64,000 bases of DNA from Temnothorax longispinosus (taxonomy: Eukaryota > Arthropoda > Insecta > Hymenoptera > Formicidae). The stretch spans positions 312,501 to 376,500 of the forward strand of contig NW_027270089.1 of NCBI RefSeq assembly GCF_030848805.1. The letters run 5' to 3'. The notes beneath the pieces are model-generated. The model did not search any database, was not told where the DNA came from, and saw only the letters and a list, made by a program, of their open reading frames with translations. Shown here in pieces: positions 39,778 to 50,092 of this stretch (positions are counted from its first letter, which is position 1; the number at the start of each line of letters is the position of its first letter). Position numbers and translations under genes: made by a program.

Positions 39778-42700
39778 TTATTCTTCTATAAAAAATTTTA
39801 ATTTGTTTACATGTAGGCGCATTATTTTTCTTCCTTTCTTTATAGTATAATTAACATCTGAATTCTTTTCGATAATTGTGTACGGTCCTGTCCATAGGGA
39901 TTCAAGTTTCTTTGAACGTCCTCGTCGTAACGTTTCATCGTGCATGAGTACTTTGTCACCTACACGAAAACTGGTTTCTTTAGTCTTTGTATCATACTGT
40001 TTTTTCGCTTTAATCTTTTCCTCTTGTACGTGTTCCCTGGCAACTTTGTTGGTCGCTCTTAATCTTTCCCGTAACTCTTGTGCGTAATCATCATAGTTAT
40101 ACGTGAGTTTAGGTGGTTTTGTCAGTGCTGTCGGTAATTCAGCTTGGTGACCGTATACTAGCTCAAACGGTGTATACCCCGTCGCAGTGTGCGGCGTTGT
40201 ATTATATGCGAATATCGCAAACGGTATCCACTCATCCCAATCCGTTTGGTCCTCGTTTATGTAGTGTCGCAGGTATTCTGCTAATGTTCGGTGGGATCTT
40301 TCGAGTGCTCCGTTGCTTTCGGGATGATACGCGGTAGTTTGAATTTTGTTTATCTTCAAGAGTTTACAGGTGTTTTTGAATACCTCGCTCAAAAAATTCG
40401 TGCCTTGATCGGTCAGAATTTTTTCTGGAATTCCATGCTCTAAGACAATTTTTGTCACAAATTGCTTACTTACTGTACTTGCTTCTTGGTTTGGAATTGG
40501 TATCGCTTTACTATATTTCGTTAAATTATCCTGAAATGTTAACAAATATTTATTTCCATTCGTTGTAATCGTAAGTGGCCCTACAATATCCAAAGCACAT
40601 TTCTCGAACGGCTTGGTAGGTGTGTCCGTAATTACCAACGGTACTTTATTTTTCCGCGATAACTTATTTTTTTGACATAGCTCGCATTTAGCTATATATT
40701 TTTTGACGTCTTTCGTCAATCCGCGCCAGTTATGATTTAACCGGATTTTATTTACTGTTCGTTCGACGCCTTGGTGCCCTCCTATAGGTGCATCATGGTA
40801 CTCATGTAATATCTGCTTCTTTTCTTCTTCTGTATATATTCTTGCTTCCTCTTCGTTGGAATTATCCTCGTTTATCGTGTGGATTTTCGGTTCTTCTTCT
40901 GCGGCAACTTCGTCTCGTTTTACATTGCGGCTCAGTGCGTTTACATTCGCCTTTCCGGCTTTGTGTATAATTTCGTAATTGTGTTCTTCCAGCTGTAATC
41001 TCCATCGAATCAATCTTGAGCCTGGATCGTTAACGTTAAATAACCATGTTAACGGCTTGTAGTCGGTCACAATTTTAAATTTGGTGCCGTACACGTAAGG
41101 TCGGAAATGTATGACCGCCCATACAATGGCTAACAACTCTTTCTCTGTGGTGTTATAATTTTGTTCTGCTCGTGATAGAATTCGACTGGCAAAAGCTATT
41201 GGCTGGTCTTCACCTATCTTTTCTTGAAATAGTATTGTTCCGATGGCATGGTCGGATGCGCCAGTAGTTATAATAAACTCTTGCGTAAAATCCGGATACT
41301 TAAGCACAGGTGCCGTTGTTAGTTTTTCTTTTAAATTATTGAAAGCATTTTCTTGCTCTGAAGTCCATTCAAATTTTTCCGTTTTCTTTGTTAACTTTGT
41401 TAACGGTTTGGTGTCTTCGAGAAATCTTTTATGAATTTTCTATAGTAACCGGCTAAGCCGATAAACGATTGCACGTCCTTAACTCTTTTTTGGCGTAGGA
41501 AATTCTTTTATCGCTACTAGTTTTGACGGGTCTGGAGAAATTCCATTCTCCGAAATAATGTGGCCTAGGTAGATCACTTCCTTGCGCAAGAATTCACACT
41601 TCTCCGGTTGTAATTTTAAACAGTTTTTTCGGAGTCTTTGTAGCACCTCTCTTAATCGTTTGTTGTAGTCCTCCAGGCTAGGTCCATACACTACTATGTC
41701 ATCTAGATACACAAGACATTTAATTCGCTGTAGGCCAGTTAGTACAGAAGTCATTAACCGCTGAAACGTTGCGGGTGCGCTCTTTAGTCCGAACGGCATA
41801 CGATTAAATTCGTAGTGGCCGTAAGGTGTCGAAAATGCCGTCTTGTGTTTATCTCGTTCGGCCATCGGTATCTGGTGATACCCAGATGCCAGATCTAGCG
41901 TAGTAAAATACTTGGCGTTCCCCAACTGATCAAGTATATCAGTGATATTCGGCAGTGGGAATGAGTCGCCTATCGTTAGATCGTTTAGCTTCCGAAAGTC
42001 TACAACTACTCGGAGCCTTGGATTTCCGGCTGCGTCAGCTTTTTTAGGTACCACTAACAACGGTGCATTCCATTGGCTAGTACTGCTTTGAATTATTTTG
42101 TTTTCTAACATTTCTTGTACTTGCCGATTTACTTCCGCTTTATGCTTGTTTGGAAGTCGGTATGGTCTTACATTCACAGGCGCAGCGTCAGCGCGTGTAT
42201 TTATTTCGTGTTTTACTGCTGCAGTACACGATAATGGCTCTCCTTCTAAGTGAAATAAATCGCCGTATTCTTCGCATATGTGTTGGAGTGATCGTTTTTC
42301 CTCGGCGTTTAAGTGCTGCGTACGCAATGCTAGTCAGATGCGTTCGTTTCGAGATACAGCAGGTTTAGTTTCTTTTCTCGTCATTGTTGCATGTATTTTT
42401 GTATGAGTATCTGTTTCTAGTTCTTCCAGCGTAACTTGTGGAATCGGTATTTCAATTTCCTTGTCTGTAGTATTTATTACGCTTACAATGCAAATATGAT
42501 TCTCCGGTTTCACTAGGCAGTTTCCAATATAAACTCCTGGTTTCATCTCTCTTGCTTGTACGATACCTTCTTCATTTTTATCCGTAATTGCCTCTATTAT
42601 AGTCTCGCTGCGAGGCTTTAGTGTGACCTTTCCATATGGGTGCAATTTGAAAGTTTCTTCCTTTATTTTTAATTGCATTTGCTCGTAATCGCAAGATGCG

Positions 42701-42927
42701 GCGTGTTTCCGTAGGAAATCTATTCCTAGGATTCCATCGTATTCTATGGCCATGTCTTCTCCTACCACATAAAATGCGTGTTTAATTTTTAATTTATTTG
42801 TTTCAATGGTCGCATACACTTTTCCGAGTGTGTGTATTTTGTGTCCCGTAATTCCGGTGAGAGCTATGCAATCTTCATAGACTAGGGCGTTATCTTTTAA
42901 CGCGTTTAGCTTTATTAATGAAATTGT
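39778..42927 (-). pseudogene. pol of the errantivirus-like element (protease, RT, RNase H, integrase)
   Basis: The polymerase region continues in the gag frame. Protease sequence follows the DSG motif at the gag end and runs to a TGA at 42336-42334. RT begins near 42327 with VDFRKLNDLTIGDSFPLP, LDLASGYHQIPM and catalytic CLVYLDDIVVYG. Between about 41490 and 41405 two compensating frameshifts disturb the RT-RNase H linker and create stops. From 41307 to 39778 the frame is open: RNase H (EKELLAIVWAVIHF), integrase zinc domain (HQGVERTVNK ... CELCQKNK) and catalytic core (ALDIVGPLT, LTDQGTNFL, YHPESNGALERSH). So the C-terminal 509 codons are intact but upstream damage makes the gene dead. Confidence 0.9.
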
Positions 42928-44736
42928 TTAACCAGAGTCATATAGCATATTCGATGCTCCGGGTTTTACCTCTCGTATGGGTAATCTTGTTAATAACAGT
43001 TCTGGCTTCGTACGGCCGTATGGCACACTTTTGATATGTGTAACCCGATATTCTGAGGCAGGTCGTGGTTGTTTTCCTCTCGCCTCCTCTTGCTCGTCTT
43101 CGCTGCTTGCAGAGTCAGCGTTCTTCCTTCGGTTCGGCACTTTCAATTGTTGTCTTTTTTCGTTTTCTCTAGATTTATTGGTGTTGGGGGTGTAGCTTCG
43201 CCCTTTTAATGTCCAACACTCATCTCGGTTGTGCCCCGATTTTTTGCAATAATTGCAATATTTCTGCAGTGCATTTACTTGTGCAGGTTTGCTAGGTTTA
43301 GGTAATGCGTTTCCTTGGCTTCGGCATTCCCGTCCATAATGACCAGTTTTTCCGCATTTAAAACATTGTACGCTCTGATTTTGGGGCTGTCTCGTATATC
43401 CTGGCTTATTTTCGTATGGCGAGGCGCCCGTTTTTGTCGCGGTCGGCCCTATGAGCTTTTCTTCCGCGCTCGCTCCCGTTATAGCTTCTTGTAACGTCAC
43501 ATATCGCTGCGAACGTACAAGTATTTTTAACTCGTCGCGCAATCCTATTTGAAAATTAATTAAGGCTTGTTTTTGTATCGTTTGCTGGATCGCGCGTTTA
43601 AACATACTGGAGTGATCTTCTCCTTCTATCATAGCGTCATATAGCTTCATGGCTAGTAGATCGACTCGTTGCCCAAAAGCATGTGCGCTTTCGTTTGGTT
43701 TTTGCTTGAGCGTACTAAACTCAATCTGCAAATGGGTAGTGCTCTGCTTGGCTTGATAGCAATCTTCTAATTGTTGCTTTAATTGAGCGAATGTTTGTAT
43801 ATCTCGCGTTTCAAAATCTTGCATTGCCTTTCCTTTTAATTTTGTATATAAAATCGCCTGTATTAATGATTCTTCGTCTGTAGGCTGTATATTATGTACC
43901 GCATATGTGCACGCGTTTATAAATTCTTGTAATTTTTGTCGCGACGTCCCATCGAACTCAGGGATCATGCTTCGTGCTTCTTTTAACATTATAGAATTCG
44001 GTATGGAACTACGCCGATTTCTTATATCGTGTTCCGTCCGTCCGTAATTTTCGCTCGAGTATCTTCCGTTTCCGGCTCCTACTTGGTCGCCGTTTCGTGC
44101 ACTATTTTCTAGTGTTATTAACCGTTCTCGTAATTCGCGCGTTTCGTCACGCATTTCCATACGCGATTCCTCTTGCATTTTCTGCATTTCCCGTAATAAA
44201 TTGTATATTTCTCTTACATCGTGCGTTTCCGCAGATAGCGGTGCGTACTGTGCGTCAGATTGTGACTGTGCCATTTCGATTTCCTTAACTTGCGCTTGTG
44301 GCTGGTTTGTGTGAGTGCGTTCTTCTAATAGGGGTTTTTCCGTTCGCGTCTCTTCGCTGTTTTCCCGATAGTATTCGCTAGGGTCGAATGTATCGCTCTC
44401 GTAAGAGGTTAATGAAAATTCTCGTCGCAAGGATACTCTGCTAGGGGTTCGGCTAACGTATGGTCTGCTTCTACGCGGTTTTTCGTCCGTCCGGTCAATG
44501 GGGTCGTTTGAGAATAAACTCTCGTCAATCTCACCAAACGGAAACTCGCGCTCAGTAACAACGTTTTCCGGTAACTCGGTTTCGCTGTCCGAGTGTCGCG
44601 TTTCTAATGCTACACGAACGTTATCTAAAGTCGCTTGTGTTGTCGCGCGCGGACTATTTACCCGTGGTGAAAATTCGTTGATTAACCACGACGCATTGGC
44701 TATCGGCGTTCGGGGAGGACTATTTTCTCCCGACAT
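42928..44736 (-). pseudogene. gag of the errantivirus-like element
   Basis: The 602-residue frame starts at 44736. It has a disordered N-terminal third, a retrotransposon gag capsid domain around residues 260-420 (with FSTLKQKPNESAHAFGQRV) and two zinc knuckles near 455-500: CFKCGKTGHYGRECRSQ and CNYCKKSGHNRDECW. It ends at a TAA immediately after the protease catalytic motif DSG. Because the protease continues in the same frame past the TAA, the stop is more likely a nonsense mutation in a gag-pro fusion than a true gag terminus. A programmed readthrough site is an alternative I cannot exclude. Confidence 0.85.
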
Positions 44737-45293
44737 TCACGCGTAGTACAATTTTAAATTTTCTCGACTTACATTAGAAGTACGGCTCGCATGGTCGCTC
44801 GCAGGCTCCGTTGTTTGCGGCTGGCCCTGGCGTGAAGTAAGATGCTGGTTGTCGAACGCAGTTGCTGCTTCTCGCTGTTCGCTGCTTCTGCGTTGTCCGC
44901 TGCTTGGCGTCGTCCGCTGCTTTGGCGTTGTCCGCTGCTTGGCGTCGTCCGCTGCTTTGGCGTTGTCCGCTGGTCCTCTGGATGTTTGCACTTGGCCTTG
45001 GGTGTTGGCCTTTTATTTTCTTTTCGCCCTTTGGTGTTCTTGAGGATGCCTTGATCGATCCCTTTTGGCTCAGTACCGTTGTTGATACCTTGGTCGCTCT
45101 GTACCTTGGTTATTTCCGCCGGTCGATCTGATTCTTGGTCAATCCACAGATGTTCCACCGTACTTATTTCCTTCCTTGTTAGTCGTACTCAGCGTTAACT
45201 GGTAGACTTTATTTGCGTACCTTAGGCAGGCTTGCTGTTGTCTTTCCTAGTTGTCCTGGTGCTTTGGTCAATCCCACCGCTGCCACCAAATTA
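44737..45293 (-). other. 5' leader of the errantivirus-like element with tandem repeats
   Basis: This lies between the 5' LTR and gag. Near 44890-44975 a roughly 21-bp unit containing GTCCGCTGCTTGGCGTC alternates in at least four copies. Open frames here on both strands arise from that repeat. TGGTGGCAGCGGTGGGAT next to the LTR (about 45272-45289) is a candidate primer-binding site. Confidence 0.75.
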
Positions 45294-46059
45294 TGTTATG
45301 CCGCGTCGCCGGTTGGTGACGGCTTTCAGCAAAACGTTTATTATTTTCGGGATCTCTTGACCTTACGAGTTGGGACTCGGTAGGCACAGGCGGGCAGACT
45401 AGGAAGCGGTCGGGTTCGCAGGTGGAACGGGGTTGTAGGCGTCGTTAAATGAACTTCACTTCGTTTTACTTTATATTGGAGCTTTATTTCAGCGCCCCTT
45501 TTACACTCACTAACTTACACTTGTATTTGCCTTTCACAATTACTATAACTCGTACGCGCTTTGTTATAATGTAAACCTTCGCGACACGACTTACGAGAAC
45601 GGTCACGGGCAGAGTCTCCGGTGTATTACTCTCCATCGCGGATTCTTCGACGGTCCCTTATATTGTTTTGAGTTATGCCCTGTCGGCGCTTTTCTGCCGG
45701 GTTCGACGGTCCCCCGAATGAGGTCGGTCAGTGACCGAGCGCATTCGCAATCTCGCTGTACTCCACTGTTCCGCGATTGTCGAAATGCGTTGTCGCACAT
45801 TCCTATGCATCTCGCAATATTGACGCGGAAGCTTGATGAACTTCCGCGGTTCCGCGAATGTCGAAATGCGTTGTCGCACATTCTTATGCATATCGCAATA
45901 GTTCGATTGACGCGGAAGCTTGATGAACTTCCGCGTCCGCGTCGGCGTAAATTGAGGAGTCTTTTGAAAGACAATTTCCTCGAAGTCTTTCGAAAGACTA
46001 TTCTATAATTTTATTATAAATAATTTAATAATTACCCGTTGTAATTTTAGATTACAACA
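45294..46059 (-). repeat. 5' LTR of the errantivirus-like element
   Basis: Partner of 32056-32821 with the same 766-bp length and the same internal duplication. Scattered substitutions (for example TTTCAG versus TTACGG near the inner end) set it apart. Confidence 0.92.
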
Positions 46060-46213
46060 AAATAATTGATTATAATTTTTATTTTTATTTAAATCTTAAT
46101 TAATATCTAATATTTTTAATTTCAGTTTATAAAATTAATTTTTATTTTATTATTAATTTCTTAAATTTTAATTTATTAATTTAATCAAGAAATATATATA
46201 TTTTTCACATATT

Positions 46214-46744
46214 GACTGATATCTTTCGGGAAGTCATATTTTACACAATTTGAGATCGATTTTACACAATTTCCGATTTTTCTGCTTAAACGCTCAGTCA
46301 GGCAACCCCGAAGTTAAGTGTCTACATCCTATCTTGAAATAGATTACCAAAAATGAATTATAGTTGTCGAAATTTTCTCGTATTTTCTCGTATTTGTAGA
46401 TACGACAAATTTGCACTTCAAAATTATAATCAAGTGAACAAGATACGACATATTTATTTTTAAATGACAATAATAAATGTTGTTTAAAAATAAATATGTC
46501 GTATCTTGTTCACTTGATTATAATTTTAAAGTGCGTCGCGTCATATCTATAAAAATTGCGTTTTTGCGTTTGTTTCTCACAAATAATATCAAATTAAACA
46601 ATAAATCTGTATTTTAATTCCAAATCACTATACTTTTGAACAGTAAAATAAACTATCTTGTTTGTTGCTTATCAACAAAACAAAAATTTACGAATTCTGT
46701 AAAGTGACAGTTTTTGAGATACGATCTCCCGAAAGATATCAGTC
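46214..46744. repeat. Inverted-repeat element with an inner palindrome
   Basis: GACTGATATCTTTCGGGA at 46214 is perfectly inverted at 46727-46744. Inside, 46412-46535 is a second palindrome with arms containing AATTATAATCAAGTGAACAA. No coding content. Confidence 0.75.
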
Positions 46745-47262
46745 GATATACGATAGAAACAATAAAAAATATGAACAGGAAAAGATTTTGTCATCGTTGA
46801 AATGGAATTCGAACTTGTGAAGATCTATAAACGACAAAACATTTATGTTATTGAGTTATTGATTATTTTTACTGCCCAATCTATTGTAAGTATATGCAAA
46901 AGTTAAGTGAAAAAGCAAAACAAATGTAATGCGTTAAACATATTTTAATGTACGTTGCTTTTTAGTATTATATTAAGTGTTATTTGCAATTGGGAACAAA
47001 GTTCTTTGAAAGTTTTAAACATCATCGCAGGTGATGACCATTACATGATTTATCGGGAAGATAAATATAGAAAGATTTTTTAATTTTAAAATATTTATTG
47101 TTATTTTATAATAAAACAAAGGTATAATAAGGCTCTGAACAAAGAATAAATAAAGAATAAGTAAATAGTGGGCTATGAGAGCCGACGCAAGATCTAATGT
47201 GCGGGGATATTATATTTAGAGATACTTAGTCAGTGCATTAAAACTTTAAAGTAATTATTCAA

Positions 47263-47298
47263 ACGTTTCAGCCCTAAATCGGGCCCTCTTCAGTGATA
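47263..47298 (-). ncRNA. Hammerhead-ribozyme-like motif, left PLE copy
   Basis: The minus strand reads CTGAAGA, a GGGCCC...GGGCT hairpin, then GAAACG. CTGAAGA and GAAAC match the two hammerhead core strands. The third core element and stem III are not evident. Confidence 0.5.
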
Positions 47299-47830
47299 TT
47301 CGTCGAAAGCACGCATCCACGTGATGTACAAAGTTATCTTACGCGCGTACAAAGGTATCGCAACGGGCTAACGCAAAACGCAGGTACAATATTAGTGTGG
47401 TTCGCATTATAAGAGCGTCAAGTTTGTGTTCCCGAATCTCCATGGGAGTATCGATAAGTTACAGCGCGAATGTCCTGCACATATCTGCTCGACGATCGGC
47501 CGCGAGAAATGTCGTCCTCTATTGCAGAAGGAGACGAAAGGTAGCAAACTGTGGCCCGACAGAACTACAGAACACGCCGTGTCTGTTAGGAATGTTATAA
47601 GAGATAAACGTACAATTAACTTACTGCGTGCTACGCGAACCGCGGTCAAACGTCTCTATAGCGTCCATGGCCGTTCTCCATCTGTGGAGAGCGATACGTA
47701 TTCGTTGGTGTCTGAAACACGAATGCGAGTTCGAAGACGCACGTCGTGATCTCAAGAACACGCGGACGTATAATTGAAATGAAATAAACAAACAGACAGA
47801 CAATCGTGCCATGAGAATTCCCGGAGATAT

Positions 47831-48193
47831 TTAAACAGTAGAACGATGTTTTATTTTATTAATTAGCGGGAGATATGATTCGCCTAAAAAGACAGTATCT
47901 GTCTGTAAGTTGACAAGGTTATGTTGCAAGCTGATATGCAACATTTCAGAGACTAAGCGCCTAATGTAGAACGGTTCTTTGTCGAGGATTGCGGCATTCT
48001 CGAAATCAAACGTGTGATCCACACAATGTATTTGCACCACTGAATGTCCTCCAGGATCCACCCGCCTGTGTTCTCTGATACGGGTTTCCAAAAGTCTGCC
48101 GGTCTGTCCCGTATAAGAGGCTTCGCAATCAGAACAGTTGATGCGATAAACAACGCAATTTTTCAAAAGATCTCCCTTGGGGCCTCCCGACAA
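47831..48193 (-). pseudogene. PLE GIY-YIG endonuclease, left copy
   Basis: A 120-codon open frame encodes CVVYRINCSDCEASYTGQT followed by RLLETRIREHRR, then a His/Asp-rich region and a C-terminal tail. VVY and YTG take the places of GIY and YIG, and the Cys pair and Arg typical of PLE endonucleases are present. The domain itself has no break, but the RT upstream is missing because the copy is cut at about 48177, where the inverted copy begins. It is therefore a truncated gene. Confidence 0.85.
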
Positions 48194-48689
48194 CGATGAG
48201 CCTACCGCTAGGTCTTATCTGTCGGTTCCGTATGTGAGAGGCATTTCCGAAAAATTTACTCATCTCGCTAATATTACGGATAAAAAACTGAGCTTGTATG
48301 GCTTTAATGACTTAATGGCCTCATCAAAGTACATAAAGATATTGTGGATAATGCTTCTCAGAGCAACGTTGTTTATCGCATCAACTGTTCTGATTGCAAA
48401 GCCTCTTATACGGGACAGTCCGGCAGACTTCTGGGAACCCGTATCAGAGAACACAGGGGTGGATCCTGGAGGACATTCAGTGGTGCAAATACATTGTGTA
48501 GATCACACGTTTGATTTCGAGAATGCCGCAATCCTCGACAAAGAACCGTTCTACATTAGGCGCTTAGTCTCTGAAATGTTGCATATCAGCTTGCAACATA
48601 ACGGTGTCAACTTACAAACAGATACTGCCTTTTTAGGCGAATCATATCTCCCGCTAATTAATAAAATAAAACATCGTTCTACTGTTTAA
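48190..48689 (+). pseudogene. PLE RT linker and GIY-YIG endonuclease, right copy
   Basis: Starting near 48215 the frame reads LSVPYVRGISEKFTHLAN, the RT-to-endonuclease linker of PLEs. It then shifts, and VVYRINCSDCKASYTGQS follows in a second frame near 48365-48420. After another shift near 48465 the C-terminal half (VDPGGHSVVQIHCVDHTFDF onward) runs to the stop at 48689. The C-terminal half is almost identical to the left copy. At least two frameshifts inactivate it. Confidence 0.85.
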
Positions 48690-49161
48690 ATATCTCCGGG
48701 AATTCTCATGGCACGATTGTCTGTCTGTTTGTTTATTTTCATTTAAATTATACGTCCGCGTGTTCTTGAGATCACGACGTGCGTCTTCGAACTCGCATTC
48801 GTGTTTCAGACACCAACGAATACATATCGCTCTCCACAGATGGAGAACGGCCATGGACGCCATAGAGACGTTTGACCGCGGTTCGCGTAGCACGCAGTAA
48901 ATTTTTTTTAATTGTACGTTTATCTCTTATAACATTCCTAACAGACACGGCGTGTTCTGTAGTTCTGTCGGGCCACAGTTTGCTGCCTTTCGTCTCCTTC
49001 AATAGAGGACGACATTTCTCGCGGCCGATCGTCGAGCGGATACGTCCAGGACATTCGCGCTGTAACTTATCGATACTCCCATGGAGATTCGGGAACACAA
49101 ACTTGACGCTCTTATAATGCGAACCACACCAATATTGTACCTGCGTTTTGCGTTAGCCCGT

Positions 49162-49333
49162 TTACTTTGTTAAGGTGGAAGCACATAAAATTGCAGGAGC
49201 CTTGAGCAGAATGCAGAAGCCATATGCGCATGCGCTATGGTATTTGTAGAGCTCTACAGATACCACAGCGCATGCGCATATGGCTTCTGCATTCTGGTCA
49301 TGGCTCCTGCAATTTTATGTGCTTCCACCTTTA
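49162..49333. mobile_element. Palindromic mini-element, copy 2 (family at 29111), 10-bp duplication
   Basis: The arms begin AAGGTGGAAGCACATAAAAT. GTTAGCCCGT occurs at 49152-49161 and 49334-49343, and the left PLE copy has the uninterrupted site near 47363-47375, so the insertion is proven. A duplication of 9-10 bp would fit a Mutator-like element, but the family is not certain. Confidence 0.82.
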
Positions 49334-49417
49334 GTTAGCCCGTTGCGATACTTTTGTACGCGCGTAAGATAACTTTGTACATCACGTGGATGCGTGCTTT
49401 CGACTAATATCACTGAA

Positions 49418-49450
49418 GAGGCCCCGATTTAGGGCTAAAACGTTTGAATA
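49418..49450 (+). ncRNA. Hammerhead-ribozyme-like motif, right PLE copy
   Basis: CTGAAGA, stem GGCCC...GGGCT, then AAAACG. It is the counterpart of the left-copy motif, with GAAAC changed to AAAAC, so this copy is likely inactive. Confidence 0.45.
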
Positions 49451-49690
49451 ATTACTTTAAAGTTTTAATGCACTGACTAAGTATCTCTAAATATAATATC
49501 CCCGCACATTAGATCTTGCGTCGGCTCTCTTAGCCCACTATTTGCGTTATTTATTCTTTATTTATAATAAAACATTACATTTATACATTCTCCCACTTTA
49601 TGAGATTTTACATTATTTTATATCACGTTTCACTTTATTGATAATTGGATTTGCCACAAAGAACCCTGTCTATTTTAGAACCCTCGCGTC

Positions 49691-50092
49691 TAACAAGAGA
49701 CTTTGCTAAAATAAAAAATTATTGTTAGAGGATCAAAATATTCTACAGACATAATCCTCTAAGTCGACATTGTTTAGAGATACACTCTCTGAAACATTAG
49801 AAAAATATTATTTTGAATATCCCTGACTCACATCCAGAAACTTGCAATTAGCTGGAGCAGTAGTAACAAATTTATTTGTATAAAAAAAAGTACTTCAATT
49901 GATATATTAAAATAGTTTATTATTCGTCATCACAAGGAGATGCCTAGGACGTCGAAAAATCGAATGAAACAAAGCCATTTCGTACATTTTTCTAATTTTT
50001 CAAAGAGTGTATATTAACTTACGATAAAGGATTATGTTTATACAGAAATATTTCGATCCTCTAACAATAATCTTTCATTTTAAGTCTCGTTA
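49691..50092. repeat. Inverted-repeat element, about 65-bp arms
   Basis: TAACAAGAGACTTTG and ATTGTTAGAGGATCAAAATA on the left are imperfectly inverted before 50092. The core is non-coding. Confidence 0.7.

Larger units (their letters stand above)
32056..46059 (-). mobile_element. Errantivirus-like Gypsy retroelement with env, degraded
   Basis: Two 766-bp LTRs (32056-32821 and 45294-46059) enclose gag, pol and env in the order gag-pol-env on the minus strand. A purine-rich tract abuts the 3' LTR and a candidate primer site abuts the 5' LTR. Subtracting the nested Gypsy element at 33478-38389, the element is about 9.1 kb. The LTRs differ at roughly 15-20 positions by eye, about 2 percent. Several stops and frameshifts make it inactive. 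No clear target duplication is visible (ATAT versus AAAT). Confidence 0.92.
47147..49562. mobile_element. Two Penelope-like 3' halves joined head to head (2.4-kb inverted repeat)
   Basis: The left copy (47147 to about 48176) lies on the minus strand and the right copy (about 48190-49562) on the plus strand. They share the endonuclease, the downstream region and the outermost hammerhead-like block. The right copy has about 170 bp more upstream RT-linker sequence and a 172-bp palindromic element inserted at 49162. Inverted or partly tandem arrangements of PLE copies are known for this class. Confidence 0.85.

Noticed and set aside
44769..45158. Gln/Thr/Arg-rich frame on the minus strand
   Set aside because: It is translation of a 21-bp tandem repeat in the retroelement leader.
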